The position numbers and the translations under genes were made by a program. The notes beneath the pieces were generated by a model. The model saw only the letters and a list, made by a program, of their open reading frames with translations. It did no database searches and was not told the origin of the DNA. Below are positions 55,820 to 64,000 of a stretch of DNA of 64,000 nt, piece after piece. The stretch lies in contig NZ_CAJGBF010000003.1 in assembly GCF_904424705.1 (NCBI RefSeq), forward strand, positions 186,001-250,000, read 5' to 3'. The first letter of the stretch is position 1. Every line of letters starts with the position of its first letter. This DNA comes from Rossellomorea arthrocnemi (GTDB lineage Bacteria > Bacillota > Bacilli > Bacillales > Bacillaceae_B).

Positions 55820-55860
55820 AGGGATCCCTTGACACTACTGGTGTTGAGGGATTTTTTTAT
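55820..55860 (+). terminator. Terminator of glnRA
   Basis: ATCCCTTGACAC loop GGTGTTGAGGGAT then TTTTTTT. Confidence 0.85.
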
Positions 55861-55897
55861 TTTGGTCCAAGAAGAAAAGAGGGGGCTGGATTATTAA

Positions 55898-55920
55898 ATG
55901 ACCAAAATACGGCCAAAATA
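55898..55920 (+). repeat. Inner 23-bp repeat, left copy
   Basis: ATGACCAAAATACGGCCAAA followed by ATA; matches 59854-59876 at 20 of 23 positions in the same orientation. Lies 80 nt inside the left att repeat; possibly an integrase arm-binding site. Confidence 0.45.
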
Positions 55921-55982
55921 AAACTCAAAAAAATTAGGGTTTCTTATTTTGTTCATGTATTCTTTAAAACTTGATACTGATG

Positions 55983-56587
55983 GATCGGACTACAAATAAA
56001 ACCGGACGTATCGTCCAGTAATCGGCAATGGGCTTTAAAAGTGCAAAAATTAATACGCTACCTGGCTGAGAAGAAACACCGGTTTTATTTGAAGATTTGC
56101 TAAGTGAATTTGGCAACAAGGTTATTTACGCCACTGAACTTAAAAGAGATGGCATAGATGAAATTGTTGTAGATACGATAATAAAGCATAATCTTCAAGA
56201 AAATGTCATTATCCAGTCCTTCAGTGCTCCTGATTTAACCTATGCAATTAGTAAAGGAATACCCGTCATTTATCTGAAATCCCAGGCGGACTATACGCCA
56301 GAAACCATTTAGGGTGGGGGATCAATCATTTAGGACTATCTACTTCCTTACCTGACTCCTATGTAACAAACTGTATTAATGCAGGATTGAAGGTGTATAT
56401 GTTTACAGTCAATCAAAGATACCAGTACGATCATTACATGAGTTTAGGAGTTCATGGTTTCTTTTCGGATGATCCAAAGTGGGTTGATGGAAGCTCTCCA
56501 ATCTTGAACTGGGATCCATACAGAGACCAAGTATTTACTCATGAACACTTCTCTCCTCCAGTAATTACACCGGAGGGGATAGAGTGA
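55983..56587 (+). pseudogene. Glycerophosphodiester phosphodiesterase-type phage tail gene, broken
   Basis: Fragments in shifting frames spell out a GDPD domain: DRTTNKTGRIV at 55983, GFKSAKINTLPG then stop, EETPVLFEDLLSEFGNK, VIIQSFSAPDLTYAISKGIP, stop at 56312, then after a frameshift WGINHLGLSTSLPDSY and VHGFFSDDPKWVDGSSPI. Three in-frame stops and one frameshift are visible. GDPD domains occur in tail proteins of Bacillus phages, where they cut teichoic acid. Confidence 0.75.
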
Positions 56588-57063
56588 CCTTTATCAACCT
56601 TAATAAATTCGGATGGCCATCAGCAAGTACAAGAGCAGACTAAGGGTGGATTGGTGAATTGAGTGAGGTATTCACTCTTACAGCTACAGTGACCTTAGAG
56701 GAATCGGTTTCCAGTGTAAGATGGGGATCCATTGCTTTTTGTACTATTAATGATTATTACGATGATTACACGGACAATTTATCTCAGGGAGACGATCTAT
56801 TGATTAGAGAGGACGCACAATTGATGTATAACTGGTAAGGCGGCCCTGCCGCATCACTCAATTCAATGCAGACTACTGAGGTATCAGAAGGGCAATCTAT
56901 TGACATTAAAATACAAGTAATGAGCACTCAGATAATTATTACTAGAACGGACAGCGGTAATTCGATGACTATCAATAATTCTGTCCATAGAGGCGGTTAT
57001 GTACACTTCGGAAGAAGGCTGTCAGGTATTACGTTTGAAAATGTAAATGTTATTAGGGGATAA
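56584..57063 (+). pseudogene. C-terminal domain of the tail-type gene, broken by two stops
   Basis: A single frame (from GTG ACC TTT at 56584) reads INLNKFGWPSASTRAD-stop-GWIGELSEVFTLTATVTLEE, then a stop at 56836-56838 and MQTTEVSEGQSIDIKIQVMS, ending ITFENVNVIRG. Beta-rich; it overlaps the end of the GDPD part out of frame, so both are probably one ancestral gene. Function unknown. Confidence 0.6.
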
Positions 57064-57185
57064 AAGTCTAGTGTAAAAAGACATTAATATCTTTATTGTG
57101 TGTATTTTGAAAAGGAAATTAGTTCTTGTAGAGTATTGAAGATAACCGCCTCCTTCTCTAACATTTATAATAGGGGGTGTGGGAA

Positions 57186-58268
57186 ATGGAGAAAGATAAT
57201 AAACTTAGTAATGCTAAAGGGGTCCTGATATTATTTGTGGTATTTGGACATGTAATAGAAATGTACAATGGGCAGTTTAAAAATTTATATATTTTCATTT
57301 ACGCATTTCACATGCCGCTATTCGTTTTCTTAAGTGGATACTTAGCAAAACGAGTAAAACTTAGTAAGGTTATAAACTTTTTATTCTTATACCTGATCTT
57401 TCAGACATTTTTCAACTGGTTTAAAAATGTTTTAGGGCAATTTGATGGATCTCCATTTCAGTATGAAACACCTCAATATCACCTCTGGTATTTAGTGAGT
57501 ATGGTTGGTTGGTATCTGATTGCTCTACTATTGACTCGAGTAAAAGTTTTATCAAAAATCTCTAAATGGAAGAAATACATTGTAATATTTATATTGTGTT
57601 TTTTTTCAAGGTGGTTTGTAGAAGAAGTTTATGCTGCAATTAGATTCTTTTATAGAGACTTTGATACTTACACTTTAAGTTACCAGAGAACCATAACGTT
57701 TGCGCCATTCTTTTTTGCTGGTTTTTATATGTCAAAAGGAACCCTAATGAAATTATATAGTTCAATAAATAATGTGAAGATTAAATTCTCCTTGATTTCT
57801 GTTGTATCCTTAATATCTTTCATCATATTTCAAAATGATACTATAATCGAAAATGCTTTTAGAGGTAGTTACGGATTCGAGTGGTTTATTGGCCAAGATG
57901 GAAATATGGGAGAGTACTTAGCTACAGTAGGAATTCAATATTTCATTTCATTTTTATTATGCTATATTTTGATGAATTTGATATCATCAAAGCGTTCAGT
58001 CCTAACCAAATGGGGAGATAATTCCTTAGCAATATTTCTGTTCCACCCCATATTTGTATTTTCTTTATGGCAGTTTGAGTTATTAAAAACTTGGGATACA
58101 GATACGAAATTAATATTTTTTATATTCGTTTCAGTGGGAATAACGTTGTTTTTAGGTACGAATATGTTTAGTAGCATTACAAAGTATGTTTGTAACCCAA
58201 ATATAAGTGCAGAAAAGATGGTAGGTTATGTAAAGCTATTTAAAAGAAAAATTACTACTACGGAATAA
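57186..58268 (+). CDS. Acyltransferase family 3 membrane protein
   Basis: 360 residues with about ten membrane segments. The N-terminal signature KGVLILFVVFGHVIEMYNGQ has the conserved His, followed by FHMPLFVFLSGYLAKR; C-terminal GDNSLAIFLFHPIFVFS. This is the OafA/WecH-type O-acyltransferase family, acetylating cell-surface sugars or polymers. ATG 57186 is 8 nt after AGGGGG. Intact, unlike its broken phage neighbours, and unusually AT-rich; likely a moron gene acquired with the phage. Confidence 0.85.
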   Translation: MEKDNKLSNAKGVLILFVVFGHVIEMYNGQFKNLYIFIYAFHMPLFVFLSGYLAKRVKLSKVINFLFLYLIFQTFFNWFKNVLGQFDGSPFQYETPQYHLWYLVSMVGWYLIALLLTRVKVLSKISKWKKYIVIFILCFFSRWFVEEVYAAIRFFYRDFDTYTLSYQRTITFAPFFFAGFYMSKGTLMKLYSSINNVKIKFSLISVVSLISFIIFQNDTIIENAFRGSYGFEWFIGQDGNMGEYLATVGIQYFISFLLCYILMNLISSKRSVLTKWGDNSLAIFLFHPIFVFSLWQFELLKTWDTDTKLIFFIFVSVGITLFLGTNMFSSITKYVCNPNISAEKMVGYVKLFKRKITTTE

Positions 58269-58337
58269 ACCAAGACACTCAGAAGGTATCTTTATTATTT
58301 TCAATAATTAAGTTAGGTGTTAATATTCTTTGAATGA

Positions 58338-58529
58338 TTAATTAGTTTTCTTAACAGATTTAATAATAATGGTTGTTTGAAGAGTAGAATAAATCAATCC
58401 TAAGAAAGTTAATATGATTCCACTTACAATAAATCGTTTTCTGTTTAGTTCTAGACTTAAATGTGTGAAGTAGAAATGGACTAAAGTGCAGAATACCATT
58501 AACAGTAAAGAGGGTAATGTTTTTTTCAT
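58338..58529 (-). CDS. Small two-TM membrane protein (63 aa)
   Basis: Two hydrophobic stretches (LPSLLLMVFCTLVHFYF; FIVSGIILTFLGLIYSTLQT) and a basic C-terminus. AAAGGAG precedes the ATG. Not recognised. Lies within the phage remnant on the opposite strand to the acyltransferase. Confidence 0.6.
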   Translation of the reverse strand: MKKTLPSLLLMVFCTLVHFYFTHLSLELNRKRFIVSGIILTFLGLIYSTLQTTIIIKSVKKTN

Positions 58530-58641
58530 TGGTGTACTCCTTTGTTGTTAGCTATTAATTAGAATACCCTGAGAGTCAAATTATATTCAAATGTGAATAG
58601 AGGTGAGCTGTTCATGATAAAGAGAGAAGGGGGCAATATCC

Positions 58642-58910
58642 ATGTCAAATACAGTGGAGGGACATCATGAAATGAACCTATATGAGAAAGATATTGTGGA
58701 AATGAAGAGCGATATCAAAATTCTTGAGAAACAAGTAAGTGATCTAAAAGTACAACCATTAGGCACGAAGAACAGATTACCACGCTTAACAAAACCTTAA
58801 AGAAAATCGATGAAAATACAACGTGGATCAAAAGAAAAATAACTGGTGCCATAATTACAGCGATTGTCCCTCTGAGTCATAGGAGGAGCAATCGCTGTTT
58901 TTTATGGTTT
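58642..58910 (+). pseudogene. XhlA-like hemolysin/holin-accessory gene, frameshifted
   Basis: Frame 1 gives EKDIVEMKSDIKILEKQVSD, then a stop at about 58800; the neighbouring frame continues HEEQITTLNKTLKKIDENTT and WIKRKITGAIITAIV. That is the XhlA pattern (coiled coil, TWIKR, one membrane helix). A second shift destroys the helix end. XhlA acts with the holin XhlB in PBSX-type lysis. Confidence 0.75.
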
Positions 58911-58936
58911 TTTAAAACAATAAGGGGGAATGTAAA

Positions 58937-59008
58937 TTGGAAAAACTATTATCTTTGGACTTTGGAGCCTATGTCGCACTTGCGTTTATCCTTTATGTAA
59001 TTTTCTGA
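58937..59008 (+). pseudogene. Truncated holin (BhlA/UviB or XhlB-like) fragment
   Basis: TTG start after TAAGGGGGAATGTAAA gives LLSLDFGAYVALAFILYVIF and stop: a single membrane helix, 23 codons. Position after XhlA-like gene and before a lysin suggests a holin; clearly shortened. Confidence 0.5.
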
Positions 59009-59009
59009 A

Positions 59010-59310
59010 TGGTATTGCTAGGGTCCACAACAGGATAGATATTGCTCAAATTGGCGTAAATGAGGTTGTTGCTTCTACTAGTGGAAAGGTATCAGAGTCT
59101 TATTTATCGTCCTCGTATGGTGAGTGGGTACGTGTTTTTCACGAAATCAAAGGGCAGACTTGGGAAACACTTTACGCACACATGAGAACAGGGTCCAGGA
59201 AGGTAAGGGTAGGTGAATACGTCAAACAGGGACAACCTATCGGAATCATGGGAAACACAGGTTATTCTTTTGGTCAGCACCTTCACTTTGAGCTTCATAA
59301 AGGAAGATGG
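59010..59310 (+). pseudogene. M23 (LytM) peptidase domain fragment
   Basis: The frame reads VHNRIDIAQIGVNEVVASTS, GEWVRVFHEIKGQTWETLYA, HMRTGSRKVRVGEYVKQGQP, and IGIMGNTGYSFGQHLHFELH: LytM-type metal motif (HxxxxD, HLHFE). It lacks a start and its natural end, and continues straight into unrelated antisense endolysin sequence. A phage tail or lysis peptidase remnant. Confidence 0.75.
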
Positions 59311-59664
59311 ATACTGGTAAGCATCGTCCACTTTCAATTTCCTCACGATCGTTGGGAACTCATAACCTTCTGTAAGATAATCCACAACATACTTATCTAT
59401 CCCAGGATGGCTTAGAGTAGAATCTCAGTTTGGCCACTTTACATTCTGCCCTTTCACCTACATAGGACGATGGTCCGCTTAATGATAATATATCTCCCGG
59501 ATGAATCACATCAGACTTTAATCCGTTCCATGATTTTAAATCACTTACTGAAAGATGATTGTCCTTAGCAATACCCCAAAGAGTATCACCAGACTTTACT
59601 GTATGAACACTTGAAGATGATGAAGGAGAAAGATCCTTGAAAAGATAATCTAATGGATCCCTTT
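59311..59664 (-). pseudogene. Endolysin C-terminal fragment (LysM plus SH3-like region), inverted
   Basis: Read on the minus strand: DPLDYLFKDLSPSSSSSVHT, then a LysM domain VKSGDTLWGIAKDNHLSVSD ... DVIHPGDILSLSG, then VGERAECKVAKLRFYSKPSWD and, after a one-base shift with TAA, KYVVDYLTEGYEFPTIVRKL. That is the C-terminal portion of Bacillus phage amidases. The catalytic domain is missing and its orientation is opposite to the holin-like genes, so a rearrangement happened. Confidence 0.75.
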
Positions 59665-59675
59665 AAATATTGATA

Positions 59676-59831
59676 TTAAATTTTGCTGTGTAATTCAAAT
59701 TTCACCCTTTCTGACTTTTGAAATTCTTCCTCAATAATTCTAGGTACAGAAGTTTTAAGAAAAAACTCAAGCATCTTAAGCTTAATTTCTTCACTAGGTT
59801 CATTAATTGAACCATATCTGAAATGCTTCAT
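59676..59831 (-). CDS. Small phage-type protein (51 aa)
   Basis: Encodes MKHFRYGSINEPSEEIKLKM, then LEFFLKTSVPRIIEEEFQKS and a basic tail. Pattern resembles small hypothetical proteins of Bacillus prophages. The ribosome binding site AAGGA abuts the ATG, which is poor. Low confidence that it is expressed. Confidence 0.4.
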   Translation of the reverse strand: MKHFRYGSINEPSEEIKLKMLEFFLKTSVPRIIEEEFQKSERVKFELHSKI

Positions 59832-59853
59832 TCCTTAGTATATGAATCCTCTT

Positions 59854-59876
59854 ATGACCAAAATTCGACCCAAATA
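59854..59876 (+). repeat. Inner 23-bp repeat, right copy
   Basis: ATGACCAAAATTCGACCCAA followed by ATA; 20 of 23 identical to 55898-55920. It is 121 nt inside the right att repeat. Confidence 0.45.
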
Positions 59877-59997
59877 TATAGATATCTGTATATAATTTAT
59901 TATTAATTTAAATACTTTCTTCTACTATATACCTACTTTTTAAAGTACTTTTGTTTCTAAATATTCATTATTTATTTCCCAAATTAAGTTTCGCACC

Positions 59998-60044
59998 CAA
60001 GTGCATCCTTGGGAGCGGGCGCAGTATATTCAAATGTATTAATA
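59998..60044 (+). repeat. Right attachment-site-like repeat (duplicate of glnA 3' end)
   Basis: Encodes QVHPWERAQYIQMY and stop, i.e. the last 14 residues of GlnA, with 2 of 47 bases changed. Nothing of glnA precedes it. It is followed by a second terminator that resembles the glnRA one, which suggests this is the original chromosomal end displaced by integration. Confidence 0.8.
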
Positions 60045-60053
60045 TTAATAAAA

Positions 60054-60098
60054 GACGACCCTTTTTGACACTTTTGGTGTAGAGGGTTTTTATTTTGT
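60054..60098 (+). terminator. glnA-like terminator beside the right repeat
   Basis: ACCCTTTTTGACAC loop GTGTAGAGGGTTTTTATTTT; similar in design to the one at 55820. Confidence 0.65.
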
Positions 60099-60216
60099 CA
60101 TAAATGGCGAACTGAGGATTCTTGGTTTGAGTTGCACTCTTCTTATCTACATTACACGAAAACGTATTCATCATTACTTTCTGGGCAAAATAGTTGTCAT
60201 CAGGAAGGGGGATTTT

Positions 60217-60768
60217 ATGACTACAATATTTGAAACAGTAAAAGACTATCTGCAAATGAATTTAGACAATGAACAGAAAAATCCATTACATGTCGGAGAA
60301 GTCATGAGTTGTTGGATGTACCTCGCCTTGATGGACGAGGCAACAGTTTATATACAAATTGGAGTGAATTCTACAACGGATGATGAAGTTAAATCATTGC
60401 TTATTGAAAGCTTGAAGCAATGTGAATCCCAAGGGGAGAGATTTAAGGAGTTTATGAAAAAAGAGGGTGTGCATTTACCGGCAACAAGTGAAGAACGTCC
60501 TGATTCTGATCCCAACGGTGTTCCCTTGGGGGTTAAGCTTACAGATGAAGAAATAATGAACGGATTGAGTATAAAAACAGTTGCAGCGGTTGTTCATTGT
60601 GCTACGGCTGCCAGTCAGTCGATTCGAAATGATGTAGGGTCTTTATTCATTCAATGCTTATTTGAAAAGATGAAATATGGAACCTCTTTAAAGAATGCTA
60701 TGAGAAAGCGAGGGTGGATTAAGGTCCCCCCTTATTATTACCCTCCCGGAATGCCTAAGCAAAACTGA
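60217..60768 (+). CDS. DUF3231-family protein
   Basis: 183-residue helical protein of the DUF3231 family, ferritin-like in outline: PLHVGEVMSCWMYLALMDEA, IQIGVNSTTDDEVKSLLIES, and TVAAVVHCATAASQSIRND. Family members resemble CotF-type spore coat proteins and have unknown function. The tail KVPPYYYPPGMPKQN is Pro/Tyr-rich. ATG 60217 follows GGAAGGGGG; an earlier start at 60127 would extend into unrelated sequence. Confidence 0.82.
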   Translation: MTTIFETVKDYLQMNLDNEQKNPLHVGEVMSCWMYLALMDEATVYIQIGVNSTTDDEVKSLLIESLKQCESQGERFKEFMKKEGVHLPATSEERPDSDPNGVPLGVKLTDEEIMNGLSIKTVAAVVHCATAASQSIRNDVGSLFIQCLFEKMKYGTSLKNAMRKRGWIKVPPYYYPPGMPKQN

Positions 60769-60782
60769 AGAAAGAAACCTAT

Positions 60783-60822
60783 AGACAACCCCATGACAAC
60801 TTAATGTCATGGGGTTGTTGAT
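60783..60822 (+). terminator. Terminator of the DUF3231 gene
   Basis: GACAACCCCATGAC loop GTCATGGGGTTGTT. Confidence 0.85.
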
Positions 60823-60906
60823 TCGCTGACAATTTATTAAAAGGGGGCGGTACGGTCTCACGAAACTTCTATGCTTACAATCCCATGCATATTAATAGTG
60901 AGTAAA

Positions 60907-61527
60907 TTAGTGGACTTGACGGTAAACTCCTACAACTTTACCTAAAATAGAAACATTTCGCAAAATGATCGGTTCCATGGTCGAGTTTTCGGGCTGAAGT
61001 CGAACATAATCCTTTTCTTTGAAGAAACGTTTAACCGTTGCTTCATCTTCATCGGTCATCGCAACAACGATGTCCCCATTATTTGCTGTTTGCTGTTGGC
61101 GTACAATGACAAAATCACCGTCCAGAATACCGGCTTCTATCATACTGTCCCCCATAATTTCCAGCATAAAGACCTGCTCATCGGAAGGGGCCATCCGTTC
61201 AGGAAGAGGGAAGAATTCCTCCACGTTTTCAACAGCCGTGATTGGTTGACCGGCTGTAACTTTACCGATTAATGGAACGTTCACAACTCGTTGTCGAGGA
61301 ATAGTATCCTCTTCAAGGTCCAGAATTTCAATTGCTCTTGGTTTAGTCGGATCTCGGCGGATCAGACCTTTACTTTCCAACCTGGCTAAATGTCCGTGTA
61401 CGGTGGAACTAGAAGCAAGACCTACGGCTTCCCCAATTTCCCGTACGGAAGGCGGATACCCTTTTTCTCTTACTGCAACTTTAATATATTGTAGTATGTC
61501 CTGCTGTCTTTTCGACAATTTTGTCAT
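60907..61527 (-). CDS. lexA: SOS repressor LexA
   Basis: 206 residues. N-terminal winged HTH ([20 protein letters not shown]), Ala-Gly cleavage site in [11 protein letters not shown], catalytic Ser in [13 protein letters not shown], catalytic Lys in [14 protein letters not shown]. Self-cleaves on RecA stimulation and so induces DNA repair genes. ATG 61527 follows GAGGTG; a GTG two codons earlier overlaps the site. It diverges from yneA over three SOS boxes and is autoregulated. Confidence 0.97.
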   Translation of the reverse strand: MTKLSKRQQDILQYIKVAVREKGYPPSVREIGEAVGLASSSTVHGHLARLESKGLIRRDPTKPRAIEILDLEEDTIPRQRVVNVPLIGKVTAGQPITAVENVEEFFPLPERMAPSDEQVFMLEIMGDSMIEAGILDGDFVIVRQQQTANNGDIVVAMTDEDEATVKRFFKEKDYVRLQPENSTMEPIILRNVSILGKVVGVYRQVH

Positions 61528-61587
61528 GTTCACGCACCTCTATTATAGATCTTATGTTCCCATTATAGCATGTCCCTCAACTTGATA

Positions 61588-61601
61588 CAAACATAAGTTC
61601 G
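61588..61601. promoter_or_regulatory. SOS (LexA) box 1
   Basis: CAAACATAAGTTCG, close to CGAACnnnnGTTCG. Confidence 0.75.
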
Positions 61602-61609
61602 AATTTTTG

Positions 61610-61639
61610 TTGACACCAAACGGATGTTCGTATTACAAT
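61610..61639 (+). promoter_or_regulatory. yneA promoter with SOS box 2 in its spacer
   Basis: TTGACA (61610-61615), 18 nt, TACAAT (61634-61639). The LexA box CAAACGGATGTTCG (61617-61630) fills the spacer, so LexA blocks transcription directly. Confidence 0.85.
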
Positions 61640-61653
61640 GAATGTAACAAAAC

Positions 61654-61667
61654 AGAACAAACATTCG
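61654..61667. promoter_or_regulatory. SOS (LexA) box 3
   Basis: AGAACAAACATTCG, two mismatches from the SOS consensus, near the yneA transcription start. Confidence 0.65.
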
Positions 61668-61683
61668 CATGGGGGTAAATTTT

Positions 61684-62010
61684 ATGTTAGCACATATTTG
61701 GACTCGATTCTCTTACATTATAATATTATTTGTTTTAGCTTTTTTATCAGCATGCTATTTACTGATCAATATAATGAATCAGCCTAGTTATCAAAGCATT
61801 ACCGTTGAAGACGGTGATACTCTTTGGACGATTGCCAAACAGTATAATGAGGAATATTCTATGACTGTGGAAGAATTTATCGACTGGGTGGGTAAGGAAA
61901 ACGATTTAACCTCTTTTGCTATTAAACCGGGTGAATCACTTGTGTTACCGATAGAAAATCCAACAATTTCAACCCAATCAGATTTCGAACTGGTAATGAA
62001 TGAAGAATAG
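61684..62010 (+). CDS. yneA: SOS cell-division inhibitor YneA
   Basis: 108 residues (B. subtilis 105). N-terminal membrane segment (FSYIIILFVLAFLSACYLLI) and an extracytoplasmic LysM domain (TVEDGDTLWTIAKQYNEEYS ... IKPGESLVLPI). Delays septation during DNA damage. ATG 61684 has GGGGG 8 nt upstream; an ATG at 61669 lies over SOS box 3. First gene of yneA-yneB-ynzC, with LexA control. Confidence 0.93.
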   Translation: MLAHIWTRFSYIIILFVLAFLSACYLLINIMNQPSYQSITVEDGDTLWTIAKQYNEEYSMTVEEFIDWVGKENDLTSFAIKPGESLVLPIENPTISTQSDFELVMNEE

Positions 62011-62018
62011 AGGGATAG

Positions 62019-62672
<654 letters not shown>

Positions 62673-62777
62673 CTCTTGTTTTATCTCCTTAAATCTAGTA
62701 ACATGACGATAGTATATTGTATAGCTTTGAGTTATGTATTTGATTTTGCCGACTTTGCAATAAGGGAGTTTTTATAG

Positions 62778-63011
62778 ATGCTTTCAAAACCAAAAATGAA
62801 TCGAATCAACGAGCTTGCCAAAAAGGCGAAAAGCAGTGGTCTTACAGAGCAGGAAGCGAAAGAACAGACAAAACTTAGAAAAGAATACCTTGAAACGTTC
62901 CGTCAATCGATGAAGGGTACAATAGAAAATACAAGAGTCTTTGATCCTGAGGGTAATGAAGTAACACCGAAAAAGATTCAGGATATACAAAACAAGAAGA
63001 AAATGCATTAA
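62778..63011 (+). CDS. ynzC: YnzC (DUF896) protein
   Basis: 77-residue helical-hairpin protein of the UPF0291/DUF896 family: RINELAKKAKSSGLTEQEAK, EQTKLRKEYLETFRQSMKGT, then a flexible tail. Last gene of the yneA-yneB-ynzC SOS group in Bacillus. TAAGGGAG is upstream. Function unknown. Confidence 0.93.
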   Translation: MLSKPKMNRINELAKKAKSSGLTEQEAKEQTKLRKEYLETFRQSMKGTIENTRVFDPEGNEVTPKKIQDIQNKKKMH

Positions 63012-63022
63012 GTATGGGAAAT

Positions 63023-63061
63023 GAGCTGCCAGGTCTATCAAAGAGACTTGGCAGCTTTTTT
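63023..63061 (+). terminator. Terminator of the yneA-yneB-ynzC unit
   Basis: GAGCTGCCAGGTCT loop AGACTTGGCAGC then TTTTTT. Confidence 0.85.
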
Positions 63062-63250
63062 GAATTGATTCATCCCAGTATGGTCACTACTATAAATTTT
63101 TAACCCGCTTTCCATGCCTCCGCTTTGAGTTCTACAAGGGTTTTTATTTTTCAAGGATGATAAAGTCATGTTATCATTCAAGATAGTTGTATAAACTACC
63201 AAAGAAGATTAATATTAATAAGGTACATTAAAAGGAAGGATGTCTGACAT

Positions 63251-64000
63251 ATGTTTGATAACACAGATCAGTTAGCAATTAATACAATTCGTACACTTTC
63301 AATTGATGCAATTGAAAAAGCAGGTTCCGGGCACCCGGGAATGCCTATGGGGGCAGCTCCAATGGCGTATGCACTTTGGACAAGGTTCATGAACCATAAC
63401 CCTAAAAATCCAGAGTGGTTCAACCGGGATCGTTTCGTTTTATCAGCGGGACACGGATCTATGCTGTTGTATAGCCTGCTTCATCTTTCAGGCTACGATG
63501 TTTCGATGGATGACCTCAAAAATTTCCGCCAATGGGGAAGCAAGACTCCAGGACATCCAGAGTATAAGCACACTCCTGGTGTAGAAGCAACCACAGGACC
63601 ACTTGGTCAAGGGATTGCTATGGCAGTAGGGATGGCTTTAGCTGAAAGACATTTGGCCACTACATACAACAAAGATCAATATAATATGGTTGACCATTTT
63701 ACATACTCCATTTGTGGAGATGGCGATTTAATGGAGGGGGTTTCCTCTGAGGCAGCTTCTTTTGCTGCTCATTTAAAGTTAGGTCGCCTTGTTGTCCTTT
63801 ATGATTCCAACGATATCTCCCTTGACGGTGAATTGGATAAATCTTTCTCTGAAAGTGTGAAGGGCCGTTTTGAATCATATGGATGGCAATATATCCGTGT
63901 TGAGGACGGGAATGACCTTGATGAAATTTCCAAAGCAATTGAAGAAGCGCAAGGGGACACATCTCGCCCGACAATGATCGAAGTAAAAACAGTCATTGGT
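63251..64000 (+). CDS. tkt: Transketolase (5' part; cut by window end)
   Basis: First 250 codons of about 667. Interconverts sugar phosphates in the pentose phosphate pathway with thiamine diphosphate. N-terminal motifs: [51 protein letters not shown], and the ThDP motif [20 protein letters not shown] ... NDISLDG. AAGGAAGGATG precedes the ATG. Follows ynzC as in B. subtilis. Confidence 0.95.
   Translation, partial: MFDNTDQLAINTIRTLSIDAIEKAGSGHPGMPMGAAPMAYALWTRFMNHNPKNPEWFNRDRFVLSAGHGSMLLYSLLHLSGYDVSMDDLKNFRQWGSKTPGHPEYKHTPGVEATTGPLGQGIAMAVGMALAERHLATTYNKDQYNMVDHFTYSICGDGDLMEGVSSEAASFAAHLKLGRLVVLYDSNDISLDGELDKSFSESVKGRFESYGWQYIRVEDGNDLDEISKAIEEAQGDTSRPTMIEVKTVIG

Larger units (their letters stand above)
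55819..59997. mobile_element. Decayed prophage remnant integrated at the glnA 3' end
   Basis: A 4.2-kb interval between the two glnA-end repeats. It contains broken phage-type tail/lysis genes (GDPD-type tail protein, XhlA-like, holin, M23 peptidase, LysM endolysin), an intact acyltransferase and a small membrane protein. No integrase, repressor or head gene is left. AT content is higher than in flanking genes. In B. subtilis 168 a prophage-like region also lies directly after glnA, so the site may be a recurrent target. Confidence 0.75.

Overview
The window reads as a chromosomal segment of a low-to-moderate GC, endospore-forming member of the Bacillaceae. Genes are AT-rich, carry strong GGAGG-type ribosome binding sites, and the backbone matches the Bacillus subtilis order miaB-ymcA-cotE ... 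mutS-mutL ... miaA-hfq ... spoVK-hflX(ynbA)-ynbB-glnR-glnA ... lexA-yneA-yneB-ynzC-tkt. A marine/soil Bacillus relative (Rossellomorea-like) is my guess, but nothing here fixes the species.

Layout. (1) 1-2.5 kb: sulfate adenylyltransferase and an SLC13-type permease cut by the window edge, both on the minus strand. (2) 2.6-12.4 kb: a 125-bp tandem repeat, then a cluster of apparent spore outer-layer genes (three CsxC-family proteins, a larger acidic relative, a long coiled-coil protein, a CotY/CotZ-like protein). Embedded in it is a two-gene cassette with a ParM/StbA-type actin-like ATPase. (3) 12.8-15.8 kb: miaB, ymcA, a small basic protein and cotE. (4) 15.9-36.7 kb: an accessory block inserted between cotE and mutS, holding a YeiH-type transporter, topB, an ankyrin protein, a CstA-type transporter, a complete reductive pyrimidine catabolic locus (22.2-34.0 kb), a VanW protein, an unusual exported protein and a DedA protein. 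(5) 36.8-41.4 kb: mutS-mutL. (6) 41.4-47.7 kb: a dispersed repeat, a methyltransferase, a nonsense-interrupted FAD oxidase, a half-size MFS protein and a penicillin-acylase family hydrolase. (7) 47.9-55.8 kb: miaA-hfq, spoVK, a TRIC-type channel, hflX, ynbB, glnR-glnA with two GlnR boxes. (8) 55.8-60.0 kb: a decayed prophage remnant bounded by a 47-bp direct repeat of the glnA 3' end. (9) 60.2-64 kb: a DUF3231 gene, lexA/yneA with three SOS boxes, yneB, ynzC and the first 250 codons of tkt.

How genes work together. The 22-34 kb locus encodes every step from uracil/thymine to acetyl-CoA/propionyl-CoA: NCS1 permease, two-subunit dihydropyrimidine dehydrogenase (PreT/PreA), dihydropyrimidinase, beta-ureidopropionase, omega-aminotransferase and CoA-acylating semialdehyde dehydrogenase, with a PucR-family regulator and a CcpA cre site in front. 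Two small uncharacterised proteins are part of the operon. The most unusual items are the chromosomal actin-like cassette inside the spore-coat cluster, the integration scar at glnA, and a dispersed palindromic repeat family present at three loci. Many translation starts were moved to the codon that fits the ribosome binding site; no tRNA, rRNA or CRISPR array was seen.
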